Positions 7,219 through 18,454 of a stretch of DNA of 44,495 bases are shown piece after piece. This DNA comes from a virus, in the IMG/VR virus record IMGVR_UViG_3300025116_000059, positions 1 through 44,495 of that record. The stretch is one strand, 5' to 3'. Each line of letters opens with the position of its first letter. Positions within the stretch are counted from its first letter, which is position 1. The notes below the pieces were generated by a model that was not told the origin of the DNA, searched no databases, and saw nothing but the letters and a program-made list of their open reading frames with translations. The translations under genes were made by a program, and so were the position numbers.

Positions 7219-10200
7219 CAGGGGCGCGCCAACAGAAGATCCAAGTAGAGCGCAGGAACGTCCCACACGCCCGTTGGCGCAACCTGAATCAAGCCCATCC
7301 ACTGAGCAAACAGCAGATGATGGTCCTCCAGCTTGTTGGCGGGGAGTAGCTCGTGCTCTTGACCTGAGTGGTTGGGGGTGTCATGCAAGCTTAGCAGCAC
7401 CGTCTCCAGCGCCTGGAGCTGGTCCGCCGGCAGGCAGCTTGCGATGCCGATGCGGCTGTAGAACGCCCCCAAGTCGGGCGTGAGTCGCTTCAGCGCTTGT
7501 CCTGGCAAGGCCAGGGCTTCAGTCAAAGTAAGCGTGGAGCCGGCAATACTTTCGAGCTCTTCGCCATACCCACAGCTTGCGCGCAAGATTGCCGAGCGAG
7601 CCTCAGCACTGTCACGGACAGGCAGATTCTCGTGTTGGTTGTGATTGAAGCGAAAATAGACGGCATCGTCGCTCCAGTTGGGGACGGCGGCCACCACTGC
7701 ATTCTTGGGCAACGGCTTAGTCGCAGAGACGCTGCGGATGGCAAGCACCAATGCCTGCCCGGGACTTGCGATGAGGAACGGCCGAACGGTGGGCAAATTA
7801 ACCCGGCCCGCGGCCTCGCCTTGCACTGCCAATCGGCCTTGGTCCTGCGCAAGAGCTGCGTACAGGTCCACTTGGTCCGGCTGCCAGCTCCTGGACGGCA
7901 CCCCGATCAGGCGGGTCTTTCGGTCGGAAGCCTTGCGTCGCACTCCGTTAACGTAGTTCCTCGCCTCGTCGGTCGTTGATGCGCTCTTAACTTCAAGAAC
8001 TGCATCTTCTTGCGGGACCTCCCAGACACCACGAAGCTTCTCCAGGACGCACATTCCGCTCAGCTGATTACCAACTAGCACCATTAGGTCGCCGGGCGTG
8101 CTGCGCAGGTAGTTGCGGACCCAGGCGCTTGGCATGGGGAAGGTCTTCGATTCCGACTTGAGCGTAACTGGAAGGCGTGCCTCGCCGTAGGAACGATCTT
8201 CTGTCGGGGTCTCACGGGCCAGCTCTTCCAGCAAGTGGCTGACTTGCTCCATTTCGCCGAGCATCGTGGCGATGTCAGGCGTGCGCAGTTGGTAGCGAGG
8301 GCCATTGCGCTCAAGGATTGTGAGTTTATCCATCTCGTCGAGCAGTGCTTCGTAGGCACCGGGCGCGGTACTCTTGAAGTGCGCCGGTGCCTGTCTGATG
8401 CAGCTGTCCCGAATCTCGGTGGCAGTTAGCCCAGCAAAGACGCTGTTGGCAGGTTCGGCATACGAATGCTCGGCCAGAATCAGCGCGATCGCCTTGTAGC
8501 GCTTGTCGAGATTTAGGTTCAGACCAAACTTGTCTCTGATTTCCTGCAAAAAGGCCTCGTCACACTCCACGGCGTCCAAGTCTGCCGAGGTGATGCGCGT
8601 CGTGAGCTCCTTACCCGCTCGGTTGTTGTACAGCCTGTTGACAAGGTTGCGGCAGTAGAGCTGGATGAACGCCGGGTAGAAGTTGCACACTGCCATGATG
8701 CGCAATGGCAGCTCCTCATCGCCGCGCTCAAAGTAGAAGCCCAGCGCCGCCATCGGTTCAGTGATGAGGTCCACGCCGTTGGAGATGTCATTCCCCGACG
8801 AGAAGGGCTGGAGTGCGATGGGTTGGGCCTTGCCAAGCGCCGTGTTTCCTCCAGTCGTCATGCGAGTGAGATTGTGCAGCCCAGCAATGACATAGCGGAT
8901 GCGCGCACGACCAAGTGTCGAATCGCTGAGAGCCTGTAAGCTTGCCAAGAACGGAGCGTTGGATAGAAGGTCCTCTCGCATCACGTCGTCGGCTTCGTCG
9001 ATCAGCAGGTAAATAGCGTCTGCCTGGCAGCGACCAGCCGAGATTTCGTCTTGGATGTGCTCTCGGATAGTCTGGTCGGACTTTAAGTCCGGCCTGTCGT
9101 TGCTGATGAAGCCTGCCGTGACTAACGCCTTATAGATGGACTTCCATGCAAAGAGCCGGTAGTTGTCCTTGAAGCCCGCGGGGTCGTTACCGCTCAGCAA
9201 CGACACATAGACTGCAAGCTCGCCCAGGAGCTTCCCATCCAGCCCCTTCTGCAAGTGCTTCTTGGACTCCTCCAGAATTTGGTTCAGAAGAGAGGATTTG
9301 CCCAGTCGACGGCCGCCATAGAGCACCGCCGAGGACGCCACATTGCGCAGGTCCTCAAGTTCCTGAGTGCGCCCGAAGAACATTTCAGGCGGCACCGGGC
9401 GCGCGTTGTAGTCGTTGTACGGATTAGTGTGGAAGGACAGCAGGCAGACTTCCAGCAGCTTCGCAAGACGTTCAGCCGGGTGCGTGGCGAGGTAAGCCAC
9501 CAAGTCGTCGTCCAAGAGGAGCACTTGGTGCTTGTGTCCCAGCTGTGCGCGTTGCTGCAAGGACAACCCTCCACGGCACAAAAGAAAGGTTGGCGTGTTG
9601 GTAGGCAGCTGCGCCACTCGCTGACCGAAACGCTCCGGTGTTGACGTCATATGCCGGGGCAGGATGTAGCCCTGGACGTGTGTCGCGAGAGAACCAAGGG
9701 CTGGGGGGATGAAGACCCCGAAGCCCGAAGCTGCCAGATCCGCAAAGGGCTTGCCGTCGATAAAGAACATGCCCTCGTTGGGCGCAGTGATGGTCGGTTC
9801 CTGTGCGATGCCCGCCCCTTTGAAGAAGCTGCGCAGTGCCTCGGCCACGGCATCTTTGTTCTCAGGGTCGAAGATTCGCTGCCAGTGATCGATAAACTCA
9901 GCCACGCTGGCACGTTCACTGTCCTGGATGGACGACAACCACTCGGGAGCCTGCCCTGGGACGGACTTTTCGTCGCGCAGGACTGCGCTGAGCCCATCCA
10001 AAACCCGTTGGCCTTGCGTGATGCCCCGAAGCTCCTTACGGAAAACCTCGTAAGTGACGGCTACACGGCGCTCTTCGAACCGCACAAGCGGAAGCTTCCC
10101 TTCCCGCAGCAACATGAACTCGCTGCGCGCCACCCGGACGCTCAGGGCCGTTCCCTGCTCAAGCGTGGCAAGAATGCGTGTTTTCTTTTGCTCCAGCTGG

Positions 10201-13200
10201 CGCAGCGTCACGGGGTCGAGCTTCAGGGCATGCTGCTCGCGCACGAAATCCTCGATCTCGAGGCGTAGCTTCTGCCTACTGAGGTCGATCCTGCTGTCAA
10301 GCGACTTGAGCACAACGCCTTGCAGCACAACTCGGGCATGCGGAAAGTCAGGATAGAGGGTCGCGCCTTTAGGTGATGCGCCGATCTCTTGGGCACTGTT
10401 GGCACGCGATAGAGACTCGAGCACCTTGAGCATGCGCCCCGCCTCGGTCTGCGATAGAGCGCTCAAGGCCAGGGCGTTGGTCACGCGCTGCTGAGCTTCT
10501 TGAACCTCAAGCTTGAACGCGTTCCGAGCGTCCCGGTAGACGGCGTCTGTTGCCTCGTGCCAGGTCGAGGCCATTGGCCGACCTTGCCGATCCAGTCGCT
10601 CGGCGATAATTCGGGCAGGCAGCAAGCGTTGCGCTAAGCGGTGTTCTTCTGCCGCGTCGACGAGCAGCCTTTGCAGGCCAGTAGCCCTGCCTTCACCAGG
10701 CACCCCGCGGCGCAGACTCGCGAGAGCCTGCGTAACTGCGGAATGAAGTTGCCCAGCCTCGCCAAGCGTGACTTGGTTCGCCTCGTCGCCGGATGGGGAC
10801 CACGTCAGCACCGGCTTCAGGTCACGCCCCAAAGGGTACCGCAACAGCAGGACCTGCTCTTCCTCTGCAACCGTACCCTCCCGAGCGTCCTGACCCATCA
10901 AGTCAATGGCAGCCGTGAGAGCAGACACCAACAATTGCTTGTGCACGGCGGAAGCGTCCTCTGCCAGGTCGAGGTCAGCGACGTACCCAAGGGCCATCTT
11001 GAGCTCTCGGAACAGCCCACTCAAGAAGTCAGCATGCTTTGGCGGCAGCGAGGCTTGCTTGCTGCTCTTCTGCTTGTCCAGAAGCGCGACGTATTCGGCA
11101 GTAAAAGCGGCGGTCACTCGAAGGTTCTGGACCAGATAGTCCCGCCCGACCCCCTCAATGGGTCGACGACGACCAATCTTGCGTCGCAAGTCGTCGATGG
11201 TCGCGAGGCCCTTGCCAGCCAACTTCTGCACGTCGGGCAGCATGGATCGCACCTTGGCGTCATCTCCTCGTGCGATCGCCTCGACGCACACCCCCGTTGC
11301 AAATCCACTCTTGCCTGAGCAGATGGCAGCATGCATCTCGATGTAGTCCGTCGCCGCCCAAGTCGTCACCAAGTCGGAGTCGCTGACCCAGCTCTTGGCG
11401 CGTCGGCGCATCCGCAGGACTCCGTCTAGCAGCGCTTGCTGCAGGCTCACCTTGGCGGCCGAGAGAATCTCCGGGGTCAAGTGCAACTGGATCGAGTCAA
11501 GCGTGGCGATGCGCTCAATGACCGCGTGAAGTTCAGCGTGTTGCTGCAGACGCGGGCGCAGAAACTCGATGGCCGCCCACCGCACGCTGTCTGTTGATCC
11601 TTGCAGGAGCATGGGCAGCAGTGCCGCCCCGAGCACTCCCAGGTGCTCAGGAAATGAATGCGCTCCGGAGGCGGCTGCATTTGGCTCAGCCAGCCATTTG
11701 CCCAGCATGTCGACAGCGCTTGCATCTAGCGGCACCCGCTGCTCAGCGCTACGCAGGATGGCAGGAACTGCCGTCCAAAGCTTGGACGTCGCTCCTGGCA
11801 TCACCTCGCTCAGCACCAACGCCTCAGCGGAGGCCAATGCCCAGTATCGGCCGTTCAGGCACTCTGCCAGAGTCTGGAGTGCCGGCTCAGTCAAGGGTTG
11901 CGGCCCTGAGGCTTGCGACTGGATAACCTCGAAGTCTTCCGGTGGCAGCGAGTCCTCAAAGTCCGGATGGGAAGGCTCAGACTCCACTTTATCCACGGCG
12001 GCGACTGCGGCGGGCTGCGCGATTTCAACTCCTGCCGGCTCGGCGGCTGCCTGCTCGAAGGACTCTTTGGTCTCGAACACCACAATTTCTGGCGCCTCTG
12101 CCACCGCCGCAGTCTGCTCAACCACAGCAGGTGCGGGCTCAGGGACGACTGTATGCGGATCGCAAATCGGGCCAGGTTCCGTTTCGGGTGGCTGGTCCGG
12201 GGTAGGGTCTGAAGGTGAAGTGCCCGGACCTTCGGCCAGAAGCGCACAAGCCGTCAGGACGGTTTTCAGGTTCTGCTCAGCCTCGCCCGCGCGCTCCAGA
12301 GCTTTGCCAAGCAGCGCAGTCTTGCGGCGCAGCTTGTCTCTAGCGGTCAGCGTCTCGGCGCCTTCGAACTCCCCAGCGTCGATCTTGACGACCGCCTGAG
12401 CCGCAAAGTTAGCTTGCGCTACCGCTTGCTGCAGCTCAACAACCTGTTGTTCAACCGCTTGGCAAGCCTCGTCGTTGGGCTCGCTGCCCACCACGTGCTC
12501 TGCCGTGAGGACATGCCAGTCACCCGCCTCAAGCTCCGGGCTCATTGCCGCGAGCGCTTCGCGGGCCAGCGTCTCGAGCCCCGCAAGCGTGTGCTGCCAC
12601 TGCAACCGTACAGCCGCTGCGGCGGCGGCTGCACGCTCTTGCGCTTCTGCAACGCGGCAAGCCTCTTCGGCGGCCTCAGCGGCTCGTCGTGCCGCCTCGT
12701 GCTGCTCTTGCCTGGTTTTGAGGTCCTCAAGGTGGGCTCTGCAGGCTGCCAGGAGCGTATCGAAATCGCCACACCCAGGTACGGGCCACTCGGGCGGGTC
12801 TCTACTCAGGTCTTCGCCTCGGGTGATCGCTTGCGCAGCCACAGGTGGCGCGGTGGCGGCTGCGGACTCGGTGCCGCCCACGACAAGTTCAGCGGCGGCG
12901 GCCAATGCTGTGCTCGCAGCTGCAGACGCTAGTGTTTCCGCCGTCGACACGTTGGACGCTGAGGGGACTGGGAGAGCTTGCGCAGGCTCAACCAGGTCAG
13001 CAGGCCGCACAATCCCTGGGACGAAGTAGGTCTTGTTCTTCCAGGTTCCGATGCGGCGATCATCGTAGACCTGCTTGCAGACCTCAAAACAGGTCGTCAT
13101 GTACTCAAGACCGGCCAAGGCGTAAGGGCCCATTGCGCTCGAGTCGACCGCCTTGAGAACGTCTGGCAACAAGTCCTTGTAGGGATGGTGGCCCATCATG

Positions 13201-16200
13201 CAAAAGGCCCAACCAAGCCCCTCGTCGTTCTTCTCCTTGCTGAGATGGCGAACTAGGTCTGGAAGGTCTTTCCAGAATTGCCGACCGCTGACACCCCCCT
13301 CCTTCTTGCCGGATTCCTCCAGGTACTGACCGTAGCAATCGTCAAGCTTATAGAAGAGGCGTTTGCTAACGGGCAGCAACTGAGAGATGTCAAGCGCGTA
13401 AGCCGACTGAGGAATGCTCAGGCGCCGCATCACCCAGTCCGGAAAGTGGGCTACAGAGGGTGCGTCTCCCTTCTGTGGGCGAAGTCGGATCGGGAAGGTG
13501 CCCAGCTTCTTCCAGTAGTAGCCGATGGCCCGCTTGTCCTTCGGCCAGGCGTCTGGTGGCAGCACCGTCTCCTTCGTGACAAACCACGGCGGCTCGACTC
13601 GAACCCGCACGCTTTCCGCGAGCATCGCCTCATAGGTCTGCTTGGCGGCGAGCCCACTGGCCGGCGAGAACAGCACAAGCGTGGACTGACCCGCTTCCAG
13701 CGCCCGCTGGAGCCTGGGGTCGTCAAGCGTGGCCGGCTTCTCCTCTTCGTGCATCGCTCGTGTAGCGGATGGCTCCGGCTCAGCCTGAGACGCACTTTGC
13801 TTCGTAGTTGCAGCGCCGTCAGCTCGTGGCACTGTGCTACCCGGTGAGTCGGCATTCATCGTCATAGCCGTGTCGACCGTCAGCTCAGGCAGGCCTTCCA
13901 GCACCTCCGCGACAAGTTCGCTTTGCAGCGAAGACGCCATCTCCATCACAGCAGGGGTGGATTCCGGCGCCTGCGAGTCGGAATTAGGAATAGTCGCCTC
14001 GACACCCTCCGCTTCGGCTGAATCGGCGTACCTGATGACGTAGTCACGCACCTTGCGCTCAAAGAACAGAGGGGCTGGCAGTGCCGTCCAGTCGTCGTAA
14101 TGCGCGTATCCCAGACGAAGGCCCATGACCAAACTTACCAAGGAGTCGGGCTTGAGCGCATCCGAGGCGTGCACCACAGTCACTTCAAGGCCTCCGGGGA
14201 GCGCGGCGTTGTCCTTGGCCACAGGCAACGTGCGACGCTCAAACCACCCATTGCCCTTGGGGCTCATGCGCGACCGGGGGCGGAAGGACGACATTCCCCT
14301 CTTGGTCTGCACGGTGTTCCGATAGCCCATCACCACGAGGTAGTGCTTCAGTCCCCCCCCGGCAGCGGCCTCATCAAGCGCGACCGCGGTCTTGTATGTT
14401 GTCGCGTATTGCTCCTCAATGCTCGTACGCGTGGGCATCGGTGCGGGCTCTGAGCGCCACTCATCGAACGTCTTGGTGTTTACCCATCGCATCACCATGG
14501 TGGCGTTCCGGTCCGACCGCAGCCTCAGGAGAGTCATCTGGGGATAAGCCGTGCCAAAGTCCGTGCCGTCAAGGACAGCGCGCCGTCCCTGAGCAGCGAT
14601 GAGCGATTCGTCGGACAACTCCTTCCACAGTCCGGCCACCGTCGACCAGTCCACGAGCACGACCGCCTTCGGGTCTTCCTCACAGATCTTGCCGAGCGTC
14701 TTGCGGGCGATGTCGCCAAAGCTCTCCTTGAGCCAACGCTCGTCACCAGAAAGCTGTCGCTGACTGCCGAGCCACTGCAACCCCTCGTTCAGCGGCTTCC
14801 AGTCCATCTGAGTTACACGACTGCCCTTGCGGCCGGTGAAGGCAACGCTCGTTGCGCCCGTCGCAACCTCGAGGCGCGTAAAGACGATGAGACACACCCG
14901 CTGCTCTTGGGTGAAGGCTCGCGCGTTCGAGCGAACGGCTTGCACGCCGTAGATCGCCTTGGGTGCATTGTTGCCCAGGCACCCCTGAACGAACGACTGC
15001 ACGCCGAACACCACACCAGAGTGGGCCAAGAACACATCCAGCAGCGCGCTCTGCACGCGATGAATGAAGTGCTGAACATCGAGCTGGCCCGTGCGACGGT
15101 CCTTTTCGAGCGGCAGCAGGTGATGAACGTTCGCCTCACCATACATGCACATTGCGTGCAGGCCGGCGAAGTAGTTCACCGGGTCTTCAGCGCGATTGCC
15201 GACATCTTTGGCTGCGCAAATGAGAACATGGCGAGCGCCCGTGGCGCCCGCCTTCACCTGCTCGGCGATGGGCTTCCATCGATCCACGCGCGCCTCGAAC
15301 CGGCGCACACCCTTCTCATCAGAGAGATCAAGGTCGGAGCGCAGGCCGTGAACACCCTGAGGCAGCGGTGAGAACTCAAGGCGAAGGCTGTCGCCAAACA
15401 CAGCCTTCGCGCTGCCTTCGATGAGCTTTTTCTCGTCGGCACCATCAACGAACACCCACAGCGAGGGAGTGTGGTTGGGGTGAATTCGCTTCAGCGCTGA
15501 TGAGTTGGCGTTGCGATGACGCTCCAGGCGTTCCCGGCGCTTGGCCTCGGTCGCACCGTCATCGACAGCAGCCTCTTCGTCGGTTGTACTTGAGGACTCT
15601 TCGTCTTCCGAGGGTTCAGGCTGCTTCAGGGCCGCACCAGCCACGCCAACAGCGTCCTCGTCAGGCGCCACGTCGCCCACCTTGAGCCGCGCGACCTCGC
15701 TCTTGGCCTGCGTCATGGCTCGCGGAATCTTGACCACTCGGTAAGGCACCACCGGGTCGAGGACATCCGGGAGCAGTTCAACCACTCGATCCCGCAGGTC
15801 CACTTCGTCGCTCTCGAAGACGGTACGCTGTTGCACGTAGTCAAAAAGCGTCGTCAGCTCGGGCAGGCCGATCCACCAGCTCCCACTCGTTGGACGGGGA
15901 CGTCGGATGGCATCGTCCAGGGTCACCGGAAGCGCATCACGCTCGGTGGTCAGGCTTTGGTAGAGGCCGTACTCGTCTCCAAACTCCCACCCTTCCTTGT
16001 TGCGGCGGATGTTGGCAGGCAAGACCGGATACTCGGGGCTAAAGACGTAGCACCGGACGGTGGGCGGGGCATTTGGCTTTCGACCCGGGACCTTCTTTGC
16101 CCAGACGCGCTTCACCGGCGTGATCTTGAGGTAGAGCTCGCCGCCCGTCGGCAACGAGGCCACAGACAAGCGCGCGACCATGGAGAAGGTCGTGTCGTTT

Positions 16201-16591
16201 CCCGTCACCTTCGTCGGCCACGTCATCAGCTCGACCGAGCCTTCGAGTGACGTTGCGTCAGCAATAAGCTCGCACGGCCCGAGCCCCTCGAACAGCTCCT
16301 CGCCAGCCAAGCGTTCGGCCAGGTGCTTTGCAATCAAGTCCCATTGCGGTTTGGCAACCTGACCGTTGCCTTGGCGAACCACAAGGGCTTGTCGCCGCGG
16401 CTGCAGGTCGATGTGCGCGGCTGAAATCTCTCGCTTGACGGCACTTGCAGCCTCGACCAGTGCGTTGCGCTCAGCCCAAGGCGCAACGATGTCCATGTGC
16501 CAGCGCAGCAAGATGCTGACAATCTCTTCCTTGTGAAGGGAGTTGAGATAAACCCAACCCACGCGGCGCGAAAAATCGGGATTTAGTGGGT
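7218..16591 (-). CDS. giant pPIWI_RE-AAA+ protein, 5' end cut by prophage
   Basis: Frame of 3177 codons open up to 16751, of which the first ~53 are phage DNA. Residues are numbered from that open end. About 60-900 look like a pPIWI_RE module: N-terminal domain with ELMTWP (174-179) and LYLKITPVKRVWAKK, an acidic linker (~377-405), a MID-like domain (LWVFVDGADEKKLIEG), and an RNase H-like PIWI domain ending HYDDWTALPAPLF (Tyr885), with LEVTVVHASD and MGLRLGY before it. Then Ser/Pro/Glu-rich linkers, an Ala-rich coiled coil (~1330-1400), a long helical middle, and an AAA+/STAND-like ATPase: MFFGRTQEL, Walker A GGRRLGKSS (2479-2487), Walker B IDEAD (2584-2588), RYVIAGLHNLTRM, then a winged helix (~2815) and an unknown C-terminal region. 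No start codon with a ribosome binding site exists in the host-derived part. Predicted role: nucleic-acid-guided or nucleic-acid-sensing defence ATPase. Confidence 0.75.
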
Positions 16592-16625
16592 TGTGCCGGG
16601 ATGGAACGAAACGGGCCGATGAAAT

Positions 16626-16648
16626 GGCGTTGCAATGGGTGTAACGCC
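16626..16648. terminator. hairpin behind mor at the prophage left end
   Basis: GGCGTT (16626-16631) and AACGCC (16643-16648) form a six-base stem with an 11-base loop, 12 bases after the mor stop on the leftward transcript. There is no T-run, so it may end early transcription weakly or be part of the transposase-binding end sequence. Confidence 0.35.
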
Positions 16649-16659
16649 AAGCGGCCGGG

Positions 16660-17064
16660 TCAGATGCCCTCGGGTTCGGGCTCCGGGTGGCCGATGAGGT
16701 CGAGCTGTCCGGCTGCAGCTGCCTCTTTGTTCTGGGCCTTGATCTTCTCACGGATGCGCGCGATCAATTTGCCCATGCCGCGCGGCGTCATGCCGTACTT
16801 GCGGGCCAGCTCGTCCTTGTTGCGGCCATTGAACTGGTCGTAGATCTCCAGCTCCTTGAGCGTCAGCTTGTATTGGACGTCCTTGGGGAACGACACCACC
16901 TGGCCGGCCCAGTAGGTGCTCAGGTAGTCCACCACCATCGAGGCGGTGACAGAAGCAGCGTCCGGCGCTGCATCCATCTCCACGAGCTGGCGCGCGATCA
17001 CGTCCTGCAGCTCTTCGAGCAGCTCATGGCGCTTGAGCGCCATGCGTGTAGCTTCGATGCTCAC
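16660..17064 (-). CDS. mor: Mor-family transcription activator
   Basis: A 134-residue protein of the Mu Mor/C family, which turns on middle or late phage promoters with host sigma-70. The C-terminal half shows the family helix-turn-helix LTLKELEIYDQFNGRNKDELARKYGMTPRGMGKLIARIREK. The N-terminal half (ELQDVIARQLVEM to VVSFPKD) matches the dimerisation part. It is last in the leftward early operon, its start overlapping the gemA stop. In Mu the order gemA-mor is the same. Probable targets are the rightward late promoters near 30.9, 37.2 and 39.2 kb. Confidence 0.88.
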   Translation of the reverse strand: MSIEATRMALKRHELLEELQDVIARQLVEMDAAPDAASVTASMVVDYLSTYWAGQVVSFPKDVQYKLTLKELEIYDQFNGRNKDELARKYGMTPRGMGKLIARIREKIKAQNKEAAAAGQLDLIGHPEPEPEGI

Positions 17065-17732
17065 CGCGTCGCCTCCTGGGGCGCGAGAACCGTCAAATCA
17101 GCCGCGACAGGCCGCCCCAGCGCCCCCATGAGGCATTCCCACGCCCACCAGTGCATATCGAAGCCTTGCCCACGGTTGAGGTACTCCTGTGCCTTCATCG
17201 CCAGCTCGGCTTGGCCGGGCGTCAAGGGCTTGGCGCGATGGGCGGCGATCACTTCCTCGCGCAGCGCAGCCACGGCGGCGGGCAGAAACCGCATGGCCCA
17301 CTTCTTGAGCGTCTCGATCAAGGCGTCGATGGTGCTGCCGCGCGCCCAGCGCAGATCGTCCACCTTGGCGATGCGCTTGACGTATGCCGCCAGGGCGCGC
17401 TCGCTCGGGTCCTTCACCACGCCCAGGGCATGCAGAAACAGCCACAGCGCCCGCACCTTGGAAGCATCCCGGTTGATCGTCTGGGCGCGATCTCCAGCAG
17501 CTTTGCGCGTTTGGAAGCCGGCCTGCTTAAACCGCTCCATCGCCTTCTTGAGGTCCGAGTAGCTCATGTCGGCCGCAGAGTCATGGCGACCATCCGAGGC
17601 CGCGCGCAGGATGTCCCGGTAGCCGGGCTCGTCGAGATGGCCAGCGCGTTCCAGGTCGCGGCGCGCCACGTGGATCAGTTTGATGAAGCGGGCGCGGCCG
17701 GCGTCGGCAGAGGGCTTTTGCATTGTCGTCAT
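17061..17732 (-). CDS. gemA: GemA-like regulatory protein (Mu gp16, DUF1018)
   Basis: About 223 residues from ATG 17732 (a GTG at 17759 would add nine). It has the DUF1018 pattern: RARFIKLIHVARRDL at the N-terminus, YRDILR, SYSDLKKAMERFKQAGF, then a long helical region and a C-terminal WECLMGALG. In Mu, GemA modulates host gene expression and DNA topology early after infection. It overlaps mor by four bases and follows the HU gene by about 60. The choice between GTG and ATG start is open. Confidence 0.85.
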   Translation of the reverse strand: MTTMQKPSADAGRARFIKLIHVARRDLERAGHLDEPGYRDILRAASDGRHDSAADMSYSDLKKAMERFKQAGFQTRKAAGDRAQTINRDASKVRALWLFLHALGVVKDPSERALAAYVKRIAKVDDLRWARGSTIDALIETLKKWAMRFLPAAVAALREEVIAAHRAKPLTPGQAELAMKAQEYLNRGQGFDMHWWAWECLMGALGRPVAADLTVLAPQEATR

Positions 17733-17793
17733 GGCATCGTCGTCCAGGTGGCTCACCACAGCCCCCAGCAGGGGCTGCAGAAAGCCGGCTGGA

Positions 17794-18066
17794 TCAGTTC
17801 AGGGCATCCTTGAAGCCCTTGCCGGCCGTGAACTTGGGCGCCTTGCTGGCCTTGATCTTCACCGGCTCGCCCGTGCGAGGATTGCGCCCCATGCGGGCCG
17901 CACGCTTGGTCACCGTGAAGGCGCCAAAGCCCACCAGCGTCACGCTACCGCCCTTCTTCAGGGTGGCTTTGATGGCCTCGGTGGCGGCGTCCAGGGCCGC
18001 GCCTGCGGTGGTTTTAGAGATACCGGCCTGGTCGGCCATACGTTCGATCAATTCAGACTTGTTCAT
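17794..18066 (-). CDS. HU-family DNA-binding protein
   Basis: A 90-residue histone-like protein: MNKSELIERMADQAGISK, GGSVTLVGFGAFTVTKRAARMGRNPRTGEP, then KIKASKAPKFTAGKGFKDALN. All parts of the HU/IHF fold, including the beta-arm RxGRNPRTGE, are present. The ATG at 18066 is chosen because homologues start with MNKSEL; the frame is open further upstream. Phage-encoded HU here would help transpososome assembly, as host HU does for Mu. It sits between the small early genes and gemA, after a 172-bp gap with no other gene. Confidence 0.92.
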   Translation of the reverse strand: MNKSELIERMADQAGISKTTAGAALDAATEAIKATLKKGGSVTLVGFGAFTVTKRAARMGRNPRTGEPVKIKASKAPKFTAGKGFKDALN

Positions 18067-18238
18067 GGTCACTTTCAAGGGTTGAAGAATCCCGGTGAGC
18101 GGCACTGGGGACCGGATCGGGCAGCGCCTGGAGGTGAAGGCACTCACGACCTGCGGTAGTTGATGGATGGCACGGGCACACACCGCTTATCCCACCGGCC
18201 TAACGCGCCCCAGGGCGGCCGGTGCGCGTGGCACTGCG

Positions 18239-18454
18239 CTATCCCGGTGCAACTTCTTTCTTGGCGGCGTGGATCGTGATGTCGCGGCACTCTCCGCCAT
18301 CAATGAGCACGTCGCCGATGGGCTCGTGCCCTTGGCGCCGGATCAGTTCCAACGTCAGGCCCACAAACGTACCCGTGAGAAGGCACAGGGCGGTCTGTGC
18401 GTCTTCTTCGACCAGGCGCAGGAGGGCGTTCTCGAAGTTCTCTACGGCATTCAT
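18239..18454 (-). CDS. small early phage protein, unknown function
   Basis: A 71-residue protein (MNAVENFENALLRLVEEDAQ...) with an amphipathic N-terminal helix, a hydrophobic middle (LCLLTGTFVGLTLELI) and a basic C-terminus. Its start is supported by AAGGAGG six bases before the ATG, and it overlaps the end of the gene upstream. I recognise no family. It lies in the leftward early operon, which suggests a host-modifying or replication role. Confidence 0.7.
   Translation of the reverse strand: MNAVENFENALLRLVEEDAQTALCLLTGTFVGLTLELIRRQGHEPIGDVLIDGGECRDITIHAAKKEVAPG

Noticed and set aside
7218-7302. Upstream extension of the HEPN-like protein to 7302
   Set aside because: It overlaps the conserved C-terminal end of the giant gene; the TGATG coupling start at 7218 is much better.
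16556-16592. Inverted repeat AACCCAC...GTGGGTT at the phage-host junction
   Set aside because: Seven-base arms with a 23-base gap; it lies partly in coding sequence of the giant gene and is most likely chance.
16592-16751. First ~53 codons of the giant open frame as part of its protein
   Set aside because: They run through the prophage end and antisense to the mor gene; low-complexity composition and no ribosome binding site.
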